Below are positions 8,377-17,833 of a DNA stretch of 51,862 nt, in pieces. The first letter of the stretch is position 1, and each line of letters starts with the position of its first letter. A program made the position numbers and the translations under genes. Below the pieces are notes generated by a model. It ran no database searches, was not told where the DNA came from, and worked only from the letters and a program-made list of their open reading frames with translations. Origin of the DNA: Bacteroidales bacterium. Its GTDB lineage: Bacteria > Bacteroidota > Bacteroidia > Bacteroidales > UBA12170. Location of the stretch: assembly GCA_016929955.1 (NCBI GenBank), contig JAFGHU010000073.1, positions 1 through 51,862 on the forward strand, given 5' to 3'.

Positions 8377-8417
8377 AAAAAGGCCACCTGAAGGAAAGCT
8401 GTAACCTTCAAGCAGCC
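8377..8417 (-). terminator. Rho-independent terminator of the OmpP1/FadL gene
   Basis: On the minus strand GGCTGCTTGAAGG pairs with CCTTCAGGTGGCC as a 13-bp stem (three G.U pairs) around a 10-nt loop, followed directly by TTTTT. It lies 40 bp past the stop of the gene at 8457. Confidence 0.85.
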
Positions 8418-8456
8418 AATTCAGAAAATAAGTCACTGTATTAATTTACACTGAAC

Positions 8457-9917
8457 TTAGAGTTTATATCCCAACGTAAAAATATAGTTACCTGTCGTAT
8501 TCGTTATACTGGCCGGATTGACATAATCAGGATTGTACATATAATAGGAATTGTCTGTAGTTCTTTTTGAATAGGCGAAATCAAAATACATATTTCCCAT
8601 GCGATAGCCAATTCCCCAAGAGTAGGATGAGCTAATGATATCGTTTACATTAGGATCGGTAGGAGAACTTGTTATGCTATATCCTGTGCGGAAAGTCAGA
8701 TAATCCATTTTCCATTCGCCTCCAATTCGTAAACTGTGTGCAATTTGGAAATCGCCTCTAATGTCTTGATTTTCATTGGCGAAGGAATAGGATGCTGAAG
8801 AAAGTTTAGATTTCCCATAATCCATATATTCATAATCAACACTTATAAAGCCGTTTTTATAAAAGAAAGAACTAAAGCCTAACATAAAGCGAGATGGGGT
8901 GCTTAAATCATAAACCATATTTCCAATTGGAGATTCGCTGTAATAACTGTTGCCATCACCCATAAAGCTCTCAACACTCGAATAATATTCGTCTGTTAAA
9001 TCGCCATAATAAGTGGGTGTGTGATAAGCTCCACTAAAACGAAAACTGGGCGATACAACATAAATAAATCCAATCTTGGCATTGATACCCGTTCCGTCGG
9101 TGAATAAATATTCTGTATAATTCAATACATCAAACTCATAATCAGCTGGTGTATTTAAAGCATATTCGTAATAATCGATTTTACGCTTATAATGAAGATT
9201 GGGGATGCCAATACTTACTCCAATAATAAGTTTGTCGTTATAATTTGCCGACATAGCAAAAGATAATTCATTTATATAACCCTCTGATGTTTCCCAATAC
9301 TGTTGTAAAACACCTTGTGAAGGAGCTGCACTGTAATATTCTGTTGGATTTCCCGAAACGGTATCTAAAATATAAGTATCCCAGGCAAGGCCATCCGAAA
9401 AGGGATGCAATTCATCGGGGTAATATCCCGTTGCATTGGCGCGCCATACATTTGCTAAAGAAGAACTTTGCGATTGTCCATTGATATAGAGTGTATTGTT
9501 AAAATTTTTGGTTCTGTTCAGCGAGATGCCATAATTAATGGCTTTCCAACCTGACGAATTGGCTCTGCTTCCTTCTCTGTATTTATGCGTGGTAACCATC
9601 CCAATCAAGCCATGATTTAAATTGGTCTTCGACGACATGCCCATATCACCATTGTAAATGGCATCGTTGGTAGTATAATTCAAGGTTGGCGAAAAACTAA
9701 ATTCTGAAGACTGAAAAATGCCTAAACCGGCGGGATTGTAATTTAAGGTACTAAGATCGCCGCCCACCGCTCCGTAAGCACCACCAAGCGCAACAAATCG
9801 CGCAGATCCTAATATATCGTAGGATGAAAATCGAAAGGCATCCGAGCTGTTCTGAGTATAGCCGGTTTTAAGAATTAAACCAAAAGCTAGAATTAGAATT
9901 ATATATCGTGTTTTCAT
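8457..9917 (-). CDS. OmpP1/FadL-family outer membrane protein
   Basis: Predicted outer-membrane beta-barrel of 486 residues, often annotated 'hemin receptor' in this phylum. After the signal peptide (MKTRYIILILAFGLILKTGYTQ) come the family marks SSDAFRFSSYDILGSARF, ALGGAYGAVGGDLSTLNYNPAGLG and a long series of amphipathic strands ending in FTLGYKL with a terminal hydrophobic residue. The ORF track extends 21 residues upstream; I use the ATG at 9917 because it opens on the signal peptide and removes an overlap with the upstream gene. Import of hydrophobic ligands is the family role; the ligand is unknown. It is probably co-transcribed with the upstream lipoprotein. Confidence 0.85.
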   Translation of the reverse strand: MKTRYIILILAFGLILKTGYTQNSSDAFRFSSYDILGSARFVALGGAYGAVGGDLSTLNYNPAGLGIFQSSEFSFSPTLNYTTNDAIYNGDMGMSSKTNLNHGLIGMVTTHKYREGSRANSSGWKAINYGISLNRTKNFNNTLYINGQSQSSSLANVWRANATGYYPDELHPFSDGLAWDTYILDTVSGNPTEYYSAAPSQGVLQQYWETSEGYINELSFAMSANYNDKLIIGVSIGIPNLHYKRKIDYYEYALNTPADYEFDVLNYTEYLFTDGTGINAKIGFIYVVSPSFRFSGAYHTPTYYGDLTDEYYSSVESFMGDGNSYYSESPIGNMVYDLSTPSRFMLGFSSFFYKNGFISVDYEYMDYGKSKLSSASYSFANENQDIRGDFQIAHSLRIGGEWKMDYLTFRTGYSITSSPTDPNVNDIISSSYSWGIGYRMGNMYFDFAYSKRTTDNSYYMYNPDYVNPASITNTTGNYIFTLGYKL

Positions 9918-9951
9918 AGTATTCTGTTTATCTTGATTGAAAAAGGTTTTA

Positions 9952-11481
9952 TTAACGTCTACTGGTTCTTCCACCGCCACTAGTTGTCCTGCTGCTTGTT
10001 CCTCCTGAGCTTCTGCTCGAGCCGGAACTGGAGGATGATTTTACAGAAGACGAATTACTCGAACTTCTGCTGGGGTTCGAAATAGATCGTGTTCCTCCGG
10101 AAGATTTTGATTGCTGTACAGATCTTGAAGGGTTTACAGAGCGTTGTATTACGCTTCCGGTATTGTTCGAAGGACTGCTGCTTTTGTAGGTTCTTGCATT
10201 CCTGTAAGATGATTGTGCAGGAACACCAACTCTAACATTGGTATTTTTTGTCGCCGCAGGTCGTTGATAGCGCGTAGCATTTGATCTGGTTGTCGAAAAC
10301 TCTCTACTCGATCTATCCGATGTATTTGTTGGCGTATTGTACTGATAAGTTCGCCCACGATTTTGACTGTTGATACTGGAATTTGTAGCATTAGAACTTC
10401 TTGGATTTTGGTATCTCGATCCTGTATTCGTGTTGGTTGTATTTCGGTCAAATGAATAGCGTGAGCTATTTGTTTTGGTCGAAGTATTTGCTTTATTGTA
10501 TACATTTTGCCTGCTCTCTGATCCAACTCTAAGGTTGCCCGAACTTCCTACATTAACTGTTTTCGACTGAATAGAGCTTCTGTTTTGCGTACGCAATGAG
10601 GCGCTGTTGCGGTCTTCTTTTAAGCTGCTTGATTGGCGACTGCTCGAAAAATAGCCTCTGTTTTCAGCAACGGCTTTGCTTGTTCTGGAACTCGATACCC
10701 GACTACCCAAATTGGCGCTGTTGGAGCTTCTGTTTGTTGTAACTTTACTAGACGGATTTTTTAAGGTGGCTGAACTAAGTGTATTTCGACTTCTTCCATA
10801 GTTGGCCGTTCCGTAACCTCTATGTCCGTAATAGCGCGAGTTTATATCATAAGGGTTTGTTCCATAAGTATATCCGGAATAGTATCCCGTCCAGTATCCA
10901 TTATAATACCAATTGTTATAATAATATGGATTCCAATAGCTATTGTAAGGATTGTAAAAACCAGAATACCAGCCATAATTGTATGGGTAATAATTGGAAT
11001 AGCGATAAAAACTAAAAAATGGAGAATAGAAATTAGTATATCCGTAATAATAATTATAATCATATCCGACATAAATACTTGTTCCCCAATAATACGGATT
11101 GTGATCGTACCAATATAAATTGGTATAATACGAATCGTAATAACCGGCTCCCGCTAAGGGATTGTTGAATCGTCTAATTCTTGATGCATACGAATAATCG
11201 TAATAATCATCGTATTGAAAATTATCTTCATAATAATAATTATCATCAATTAATACTTCGCCGTAGGTATCCGATTGGTTTTGATCCGCTACCTGAGCGT
11301 TATTGTTTTGATTATCATTAACTATATAATCGGGCTCCTGTGCAACAACAACCGGTGTCATTCCTTGGTTTTTTGCACCAAACGAATATACGTCGTCGTC
11401 GTAAACACCCGTATATTGCGGTGTAACACAAGAAACGAGCGGAACCAATAAAAGTGTTAAAAATTTAATGAGCGTCTTCAT
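9952..11481 (-). CDS. Low-complexity Tyr-rich / Ser-Arg-rich lipoprotein
   Basis: Predicted lipoprotein of 509 residues (start ATG 11481, preceded by a strong GGAGG site in CAAGGAGGCAAAAATG). The lipobox is LVSC with Cys18. Three zones follow: an acidic Asn/Gln/Asp stretch (~20-85), an aromatic zone very rich in Tyr, Asn, Gly and Trp (~85-225, for example YNYYYGYTNFYSPFFSF), and a ~280-residue basic Ser/Arg/Asn/Thr zone ending SGGGRTSRR. No enzymatic domain is visible. The frameshifted ORFs over this region are shadows of its repeated codons. An envelope or surface structural role is possible; function unknown. Confidence 0.75.
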   Translation of the reverse strand: MKTLIKFLTLLLVPLVSCVTPQYTGVYDDDVYSFGAKNQGMTPVVVAQEPDYIVNDNQNNNAQVADQNQSDTYGEVLIDDNYYYEDNFQYDDYYDYSYASRIRRFNNPLAGAGYYDSYYTNLYWYDHNPYYWGTSIYVGYDYNYYYGYTNFYSPFFSFYRYSNYYPYNYGWYSGFYNPYNSYWNPYYYNNWYYNGYWTGYYSGYTYGTNPYDINSRYYGHRGYGTANYGRSRNTLSSATLKNPSSKVTTNRSSNSANLGSRVSSSRTSKAVAENRGYFSSSRQSSSLKEDRNSASLRTQNRSSIQSKTVNVGSSGNLRVGSESRQNVYNKANTSTKTNSSRYSFDRNTTNTNTGSRYQNPRSSNATNSSINSQNRGRTYQYNTPTNTSDRSSREFSTTRSNATRYQRPAATKNTNVRVGVPAQSSYRNARTYKSSSPSNNTGSVIQRSVNPSRSVQQSKSSGGTRSISNPSRSSSNSSSVKSSSSSGSSRSSGGTSSRTTSGGGRTSRR

Positions 11482-11539
11482 TTTTGCCTCCTTGATTTTA
11501 TATTTCAATTTTTTCAAATGTCTATTTTTAAATTATGCT

Positions 11540-11547
11540 TAGTTTTG
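11540..11547 (+). promoter_or_regulatory. Putative -7 box TAGTTTTG for proS
   Basis: TAnnTTTG match 50 nt before the proS ATG at 11598. No matching -33 element at 19-nt spacing. Confidence 0.45.
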
Positions 11548-11597
11548 CAGCAATTTAATTCAATCAGAAAAAAGCAAATACTATACCACAATTTAAT

Positions 11598-13070
11598 ATG
11601 GCTAAAAAATTTTCAACACGCGCAGAAGATTATTCACAATGGTACAACGATATCGTAAAAAATGCCGACTTAGCTGAGAATTCATCAGTAAGAGGAAGTA
11701 TGGTTATAAAGCCCTATGGATATGCACTTTGGGAGAATATGCAAAAAGAGTTAGACCGAATGTTTAAAGAAACCGGTCACGAAAATGCCTATTTCCCCTT
11801 ATTTATTCCAAAATCTTTTTTTTCTAAAGAAGCCAGTCATGTGGAAGGTTTTGCAAAAGAATGTGCCGTTGTAACTCATTATCGATTAAAAAATGATGAA
11901 AATGGTGGTGGAATTGTGGTTGATCCGGATGCCAAATTAGAAGAAGAGCTCATTGTTAGGCCAACCTCTGAAACCATAATTTGGGATACCTATAAACGTT
12001 GGGTACAATCTTATCGCGATTTACCCATATTGATAAACCAATGGGCGAATGTAGTGCGTTGGGAAATGCGTACGCGTTTGTTTTTACGTACTGCCGAATT
12101 TTTATGGCAAGAAGGACATACGGCTCATGCTACAGAAAAAGAAGCCATAGCGGAAGCAGAACAAATGCTTGAAGTGTATACCGACTTTGCCGAAAATTAT
12201 ATGGCTATTCCTGTTTTGCGAGGAACAAAATCGCCAAACGAACGCTTTGCCGGTGCTATCGAAACCTATTGTATCGAAGCTATGATGCAGGATGGCAAGG
12301 CTTTACAGGCTGGAACCTCTCACTTTTTAGGTCAGAATTTTGCCAAAGCATTTGATGTTAAATACCTGAGTAAGGATAATAAACTCGAATATGTTTGGGC
12401 AACCAGTTGGGGTGTTTCCACACGTTTAATTGGGGCTATTATTATGGGGCATAGCGATGATAATGGATTGGTATTGCCTCCAAGATTAGCACCAATACAA
12501 GTGGTTATTGTTCCTATCTATAAAAATGAAGAGCAGTTGGATGCTATCTCTGAAGAGGTAAAAACGATTACAAAGCGTTTAAGAGCAAAAGGGATACGCG
12601 TAAAATTTGATAACCGTGACACGCAAAAACCGGGATTTAAATTTGCCGAATATGAGTATAAAGGTGTTCCTGTTCGCTTTGGAATAGGCCCTCGCGACTT
12701 GGAAAACAAGACCATCGAAGTGGCTCGCCGCGATACGCTTACCAAAGAAATTTTGCCAATAGAAGGCATCGAAGATAAAATGCTTGTATTACTCGACGAA
12801 ATCCAACAAAATTTATTCGATAGAGCGCTGGTTTTTAGAGCTAAGAATTCTAAAAAAGTGGATAGCTGGGAAGAATTTAAAACCGAAATAGAAAAAGGCG
12901 GATTTTTATATGCCCATTGGGACGGTACTTCCGAAACAGAGCAGAAAATAAAAGACGAAACCAAAGCCACAATTCGTACTATTCCGTTGGATGCTGATGA
13001 AGAAAGCGGAAAATGCGTGTATTCCGGCAAACCTTCTTCTAAACGTGTGGTTTTTGCACGTGCCTACTAA
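11598..13070 (+). CDS. proS: Proline--tRNA ligase, archaeal/eukaryotic type
   Basis: Charges tRNA-Pro. The 490-residue length, absence of the editing insertion, and the C-terminal domain ending in a Tyr (VVFARAY) mark the archaeal/eukaryotic-type (ProS type 3) enzyme usual in Bacteroidota. Class II motif 2 is [24 protein letters not shown] (~150-175), preceded by RPTSETIIW; the anticodon-binding domain starts near 300. mazG follows after 27 bp and is probably in the same transcript. Confidence 0.97.
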   Translation: MAKKFSTRAEDYSQWYNDIVKNADLAENSSVRGSMVIKPYGYALWENMQKELDRMFKETGHENAYFPLFIPKSFFSKEASHVEGFAKECAVVTHYRLKNDENGGGIVVDPDAKLEEELIVRPTSETIIWDTYKRWVQSYRDLPILINQWANVVRWEMRTRLFLRTAEFLWQEGHTAHATEKEAIAEAEQMLEVYTDFAENYMAIPVLRGTKSPNERFAGAIETYCIEAMMQDGKALQAGTSHFLGQNFAKAFDVKYLSKDNKLEYVWATSWGVSTRLIGAIIMGHSDDNGLVLPPRLAPIQVVIVPIYKNEEQLDAISEEVKTITKRLRAKGIRVKFDNRDTQKPGFKFAEYEYKGVPVRFGIGPRDLENKTIEVARRDTLTKEILPIEGIEDKMLVLLDEIQQNLFDRALVFRAKNSKKVDSWEEFKTEIEKGGFLYAHWDGTSETEQKIKDETKATIRTIPLDADEESGKCVYSGKPSSKRVVFARAY

Positions 13071-13097
13071 AATGTATACAAAAATTAATTCAATATT

Positions 13098-13868
13098 ATG
13101 GAACGGAAATTAATGGCTTTTGAGCGATTGTTAAATATTATGGACGATTTGCGCACCGGATGTCCGTGGGATAAAAAACAAACGCTGGAAAGTCTCCGTT
13201 ATTTAACTATCGAAGAAGTGTATGAATTGTCAGATGCCATTTTAAACAACGATTTAAACGAGATTAAAAAAGAGCTTGGCGATTTGATGTTGCATATGGT
13301 TTTTTATGCCAAAATTGGATCGGAGAAAAACGCATTTGATATGGCCGATATTTTGGAAGGTATCAGCGAAAAATTAATCTACCGTCATCCTCATATCTAT
13401 GGTGATGTAGAAGCCAATGATGCTGAAACAGTATCGGAAAATTGGGAGCATTTAAAACTTAAAGAGGGGCGAACCTCTGTTTTGGAAGGGGTCCCAAATT
13501 CCTTACCGGCCATGGTAAAAGCCTACCGCATGCAGGAAAAAGTAAAAGGCGTTGGTTTTGATTGGGAAAAGCCCGAACAAGTGTGGGAAAAAGTACAAGA
13601 AGAATTGGGCGAGTTTCATGATGAGGTAAGTCATGCCAAGGATAAAAAGCAAATGGAATCCGAATTTGGTGATGTATTGTTTTCGCTCATTAACTATGCA
13701 CGATTCTTAGATATCAATCCCGAAGACGCTTTAGAGCGTACGAATAAAAAATTTAAAAAGCGCTTCGAATATCTGGAAAAAGAGACCAAGGCTAAAGGCA
13801 AATCTTTACACAATATGAGTCTGGCCGAAATGGACGTTTATTGGGAAGAAGCCAAGAAAATGGACTAG
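13098..13868 (+). CDS. mazG: Nucleoside triphosphate pyrophosphohydrolase MazG
   Basis: Hydrolyses (d)NTPs, including non-canonical ones, to NMP and pyrophosphate. Two MazG folds are visible: the first with CPWDKKQTLESL, EEVYEL and ELGDLMLHMVFYAKI (~18-75), the second with EELGEFHDE and EFGDVLFSLINYARF (~165-205). Metal-binding EExxE/ExxD patterns are present in both. Length 256 is typical. It sits 3 bp from the stop of the convergent PepSY-like gene. Confidence 0.95.
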   Translation: MERKLMAFERLLNIMDDLRTGCPWDKKQTLESLRYLTIEEVYELSDAILNNDLNEIKKELGDLMLHMVFYAKIGSEKNAFDMADILEGISEKLIYRHPHIYGDVEANDAETVSENWEHLKLKEGRTSVLEGVPNSLPAMVKAYRMQEKVKGVGFDWEKPEQVWEKVQEELGEFHDEVSHAKDKKQMESEFGDVLFSLINYARFLDINPEDALERTNKKFKKRFEYLEKETKAKGKSLHNMSLAEMDVYWEEAKKMD

Positions 13869-13871
13869 TTT

Positions 13872-14441
13872 TTATTTCAATAAGAAAAACAAAAAGAGCA
13901 AAGGAATTAGTATTCCAAGGAGGGTGTAAATTCCTCCCCATCCCCAAATGCCATTTTTTCCTCTAACCATAAAGAAACTTGTAATAGCAAATAAGATTAA
14001 TGCTCCGGCATAGATATCTGAAAACCATTTCCACCAACTGTTTGGATTGTAATGCAAATAATTTGATTCGTAAAAAACCGGACGCTTTTTTAAAAACTCT
14101 GCTTGTCCTTTTCCCGTTTCCAGATTTACCAGTACCGACGATCCTCCGGATAAAAATATTTTAATCTGATTGCTTTGAGGATAATAATGCTGTTTATAGG
14201 TGTCCTTAGGTGCAATTTCACCAAGCAGCTCGAGGATATGTTTTTGAATCGCTGCGTTTTTCTCCAGCGAGATTTGTGTTTGAAAGTCCATAACTTCAAC
14301 AGAATAATTTGGATTCCAATCATTCAGATGGTTCAGGGCAATTCCGGATAAGCCATAAATCAGGGTTGTTCCTATAAAGAAAAATCCGATATCACGATGC
14401 AATATACGGCTCCATTTACGTAGCATTTTCATTACGTGCAT
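13872..14441 (-). CDS. PepSY-type small membrane protein
   Basis: A 189-residue inner-membrane protein. It has an N-terminal helix (~17-38, GFFFIGTTLIYGLSGIALNHL), a periplasmic domain of about 100 residues with a PepSY-like half (ETGKGQAEFLKKRP), then two helices (~143-161 and ~165-188). It resembles the short PepSY-associated TM proteins of Bacteroidota, which often sit near iron or copper uptake genes; none is seen here. The start is uncertain between 14441 and the ATG at 14432. It is probably co-transcribed with the lipoprotein at 14526. Role unknown. Confidence 0.65.
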   Translation of the reverse strand: MHVMKMLRKWSRILHRDIGFFFIGTTLIYGLSGIALNHLNDWNPNYSVEVMDFQTQISLEKNAAIQKHILELLGEIAPKDTYKQHYYPQSNQIKIFLSGGSSVLVNLETGKGQAEFLKKRPVFYESNYLHYNPNSWWKWFSDIYAGALILFAITSFFMVRGKNGIWGWGGIYTLLGILIPLLFLFFLLK

Positions 14442-14525
14442 TTTTTTTGATGGTTAAGAATACGAGTATAGGCTTCCAAAATCATATGGAAACAATTGTA
14501 TTTACATAAATCCATAGGGAATGGA

Positions 14526-15038
14526 TTATTTTACTTTATGCGAAATATAGTCGATCGAATAAAAAGACAAATGATCGACTCCGGCCGCTTGCATAGAATC
14601 TCTATAGCTGTTTATCTGCTTCATTTTTTGAGCGTAAACATCTTCGTTGTCAATGCCTTCTTTGTGTTTTTGGATATGGTCTTGCTCCATTTGCAAACAA
14701 TAGGCCTCATCTACTCTGAATTCTTTTACCACGCCGCTTACAATAATATTGCTTCCGGTTAAAGCATCATCAAAACGCTCTTTTCCATCGATATGTACAT
14801 CACCAAAATCATTCACCAGAAATAGTCGTTTTCCGCCGTGTTTACATACATGATCAACAATTCCTTCGATCTGAATTTCCTGATCGACCCATTTTCCTGC
14901 CTCTGAATTAAAATCAGCCAAGGTTAATACAGCCTGCTCAGTATTTTCAGGGGTTTCGGTTTTATTTGCTTTTTGATTATTATCACCGCACGACATCAAT
15001 ACAGCAATCAAACTAAATAATAAAAGTGTTTTTTTCAT
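14526..15038 (-). CDS. Lipoprotein with OB-fold-like domain
   Basis: A 170-residue lipoprotein with signal peptide and lipobox LMSC (Cys17). After a short Asn/Thr/Glu linker, residues ~38-110 look like an OB-fold (KWVDQEIQIEGIVDHVCKHGGKRLFLVND...DVHIDG...IIVSGVVKEFRVDE), as in a small Bacteroidota family of periplasmic OB-fold lipoproteins. The CKHGGKR stretch could bind metal but this is speculative. The C-terminus is helical. It precedes the PepSY-like gene by 84 bp in the same direction, suggesting one envelope unit. Confidence 0.65.
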   Translation of the reverse strand: MKKTLLLFSLIAVLMSCGDNNQKANKTETPENTEQAVLTLADFNSEAGKWVDQEIQIEGIVDHVCKHGGKRLFLVNDFGDVHIDGKERFDDALTGSNIIVSGVVKEFRVDEAYCLQMEQDHIQKHKEGIDNEDVYAQKMKQINSYRDSMQAAGVDHLSFYSIDYISHKVK

Positions 15039-15391
15039 TTTAATTTGTGTTAATTAGTTAACAAAAATAAGAAAACAATTTTACATAAGTATATTTGTTT
15101 ATAGGAAAGGTTTAAAAAGAGCGTCGACTCAAATGCGATGCTTCATTTGCAGAAATTTTTAGTTATTTTTAGGTTTGGGTTTGAGATGAATTTGTCCTTA
15201 ATCCAGATTGTGCAAATAAAATATTGTGCTCATCCCTGTTTTTGTCCATAAAAAGGATATAATCCAAAAATAGGACGTATTTTGTCGATTATTTTGGCTA
15301 AAAACAAGATATTCAATAAATTAAGTATCTGATTTTAGCTAAATTTGTAACAGGCAATTTATACAACAATGTTTTTTATACCATCGAAATA
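15039..15391. other. Intergenic region between divergent units
   Basis: No ORF seen. A minus-strand TATTTTTG (complement at 15062-15069) could serve the lipoprotein gene. A plus-strand TAAATTTG at 15340-15347, 45 nt before the ATG at 15392, could serve the sensor kinase. Neither has a -33 TTTG at the ideal spacing. Confidence 0.4.
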
Positions 15392-17827
15392 ATGAAGCAG
15401 AAAGCTTTAATTATCCTGTTTTTAGGGATAAACTTCTTTGCAGTGCAGGCACAAAACCCAATCGACAGTCTTACTCGTTTAATAAATACGAGTAAAGCAA
15501 ATTCTCACCAAAAAGCAGGTTTGCTTTTTCAACTTGCAGATTTACAGTACAACTCAAATCAAATAGCAGGTTTAAGAGAAACTATTGAGAAAACCCGCGA
15601 AATTACTACGGCTTTAGATGATCCATGCTTAAATGCCAACTTAGAGTTATTGGAGGCCAAAGAGCTCTATTTATTAAGAGCCCTCAAAGAAAGTCGATGG
15701 AAATCGAAAAGTATTATTGCATATGCCCGTAAAAATAATTGTGCAAAGGCAGAGATAGATGCGCTGTTGTATTTGGTGAATATTAATGTAAGGAACAGCA
15801 ATAGAGATTCGTGTTTAATCTTTATCAATCGGGCGAAAAACAAGGCAGCTGAAATAAACGACCAACATCGAATAGTATATGCAAACAGGTTGTTAGGCGT
15901 TTATTATCTTAAAAAAAATCAGTATAAGAAATCGAGAATGATCTTAGACTCTGTGGCAAAAGCACTTTTAGCCTACAACGATTATTTAAAGATAGGGAAT
16001 GCTTATAGTAATATTGCGGAGTCGTATTATTTGGAATCGAAGTATGATTCTGCACTTCTATTTGCAAGTAAAGCTGAACCATACTTGATAAAAGGCTATG
16101 GAAATTATGCATTAGCCGCTAATTACAATATGATAGCGATAATAAACAAAAGCACTGGACGTATTGATAAAGCTATAGATGTTTATTTTAAAGGCTTAAA
16201 AATCGCTGAAGATTACAATATCACATCCTTGCAGAATATTTTCTGGTACAATTTAGGAAACTGTTATTATATTTTAAATGCAAGAGATAAAGCAGCCGAA
16301 AATTTTAAGTTGTGCTTAAATCTGGCCAGGCAAAATAATGATACTTCTTCCATGGTATATTCGCTTTCTGCATTGGGAAATGTCGCTTTGGAGGAAGATG
16401 ATAATAATGCGGCAAACGACTATTTGCTCGAATCGATGAAATTAGCCTTGCTAAGTAATGATACGTATATGCTTAGTTTTTTGTCGTCGAGTATAGCAAA
16501 ACTTAAAATTAATCAACAAAAATATAACGAAGCACAAGCCTATTTGGACAGAGCTTATAACTATGACCGCATTTTAAATTCTCCTGAAAGCAGTATCAAT
16601 ACAAAAATAATCCAAGCACAGCTTTTTGCAGAAACGCAGAGAACACAGAAAGCTATTGAATTGCTACTGCTTATTTTGGATGAAGCCCAAAAGATACAAT
16701 CAGTAGAAAATTATCGTTATTCACTTGAAACACTGAGTGAGGTCTATGAAAAAAGGAAGGATTATGAGAATGCATTAAGATTTCATCGTTTGATTGATCA
16801 GATTGAAGACAGTTTAAATTTAACATCGACACTTGAAAAATTTGTAAATCAAGAATTAGAGTTTGAGCAGGAAAAAATAGAAAGAATACAACAACTCGAA
16901 ACCGAAAAAGCAACGCTCGAGCATCAAAGCAAACTAAAAGAAACGCGCTATATTGCTATTCTGGCCATCTTTACTACCGTCGTTTTTCTGGTTATTTCTT
17001 TTCTTTTTTATTTTTTATCGAAGTCGAGAAGTCGAAGAGCGAAGATTTTTGAAAGAAAGAATCGGATTATTGAAAAGAATAGTCAGGAATTAAGAGTAAC
17101 AGTCGCTAAATTAAGGCAGCTCACTGATGAACTTGATATCGCCAATACAACTAAATCCAAACTGTTTTCCATCATTGGCTACGACTTAAAAAATCCTTTT
17201 AATGTAATTTTGGGTTATGCTAATGAATTGATGACGGATGAACCTGAAGATAAGGAAACGAGACAGATTTTTTATCAAAGAATAGTAAAATCGTCAAATC
17301 AGCTTGTTGAAATGATTAATACTTTGCTTGAATGGGCAATGGCACAATCGGGCAAAATAGCGTATATGCCTGAGCTGGTTAATATTACTAAAGTGCTGAA
17401 TGAGGTTATTGATACTTCAAAAATAAACGCAGATAAAAAGAGCATAAACATTGAGAGAGATTTTGATAGGGATGCAGAATATATGCTTGTGGCAGATAAA
17501 AATATGATGGTTAGGATCTTTCATAATTTAATAAGTAATGCCATAAAATTTACGCAAAAAAATGGTCAAATCAATGTGGGATGGAGCAAAGAACAAGACC
17601 AGATTCGCTTTTTTGTAAAAGACAATGGCATAGGAATGGTCCCGGAAGATGCTGCTGACATTTTTGAAAAATCGCTAGATATGTCGAAAGACGGCACACA
17701 GGGAGAAAAAGGAACCGGACTCGGTTTAAGTATTTGTAAAGAGTTTGTGAATAAACACGAGGGAAATATTTGGGCCGAAAGCGAATTAGGAAAAGGATCT
17801 AAATTCTATTTCAGCATCCCGATTTAA
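15392..17827 (+). CDS. TPR sensor kinase with Tyr in place of the phospho-accepting His
   Basis: An 811-residue hybrid of exported TPRs and a kinase module. A signal peptide ends near VQAQ (~21), about ten TPR-like helical pairs span ~25-470, a coiled coil covers ~485-515, a membrane helix lies at ~520-543, and a second coiled coil leads into the HisKA region. The H-box reads SIIGYDLKNPF: codon 597 is TAC (Tyr) where this family has His. The ATPase part looks intact: N-box NLISNAIKF, G1 DNGIGM, G2 GTGLGLSI. No response regulator is adjacent. It may be a pseudokinase or a recent mutant (CAC to TAC is one base). Confidence 0.88.
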   Translation: MKQKALIILFLGINFFAVQAQNPIDSLTRLINTSKANSHQKAGLLFQLADLQYNSNQIAGLRETIEKTREITTALDDPCLNANLELLEAKELYLLRALKESRWKSKSIIAYARKNNCAKAEIDALLYLVNINVRNSNRDSCLIFINRAKNKAAEINDQHRIVYANRLLGVYYLKKNQYKKSRMILDSVAKALLAYNDYLKIGNAYSNIAESYYLESKYDSALLFASKAEPYLIKGYGNYALAANYNMIAIINKSTGRIDKAIDVYFKGLKIAEDYNITSLQNIFWYNLGNCYYILNARDKAAENFKLCLNLARQNNDTSSMVYSLSALGNVALEEDDNNAANDYLLESMKLALLSNDTYMLSFLSSSIAKLKINQQKYNEAQAYLDRAYNYDRILNSPESSINTKIIQAQLFAETQRTQKAIELLLLILDEAQKIQSVENYRYSLETLSEVYEKRKDYENALRFHRLIDQIEDSLNLTSTLEKFVNQELEFEQEKIERIQQLETEKATLEHQSKLKETRYIAILAIFTTVVFLVISFLFYFLSKSRSRRAKIFERKNRIIEKNSQELRVTVAKLRQLTDELDIANTTKSKLFSIIGYDLKNPFNVILGYANELMTDEPEDKETRQIFYQRIVKSSNQLVEMINTLLEWAMAQSGKIAYMPELVNITKVLNEVIDTSKINADKKSINIERDFDRDAEYMLVADKNMMVRIFHNLISNAIKFTQKNGQINVGWSKEQDQIRFFVKDNGIGMVPEDAADIFEKSLDMSKDGTQGEKGTGLGLSICKEFVNKHEGNIWAESELGKGSKFYFSIPI

Positions 17828-17833
17828 AATACA

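Noticed and set aside
10149-11118. ORFs 10149-10526 (-), 10779-11015 (+), 10822-11118 (+), 10842-11072 (-)
   Set aside because: Shadows of the low-complexity lipoprotein gene; their Ile/Val/Met-rich or Arg/Gln-rich composition follows from its repeated Tyr, Asn and Ser codons.
12518-13030. 170-residue minus-strand ORF opposite proS
   Set aside because: Lies wholly inside proS on the other strand; Ser-rich composition typical of an antisense shadow and no known motif.
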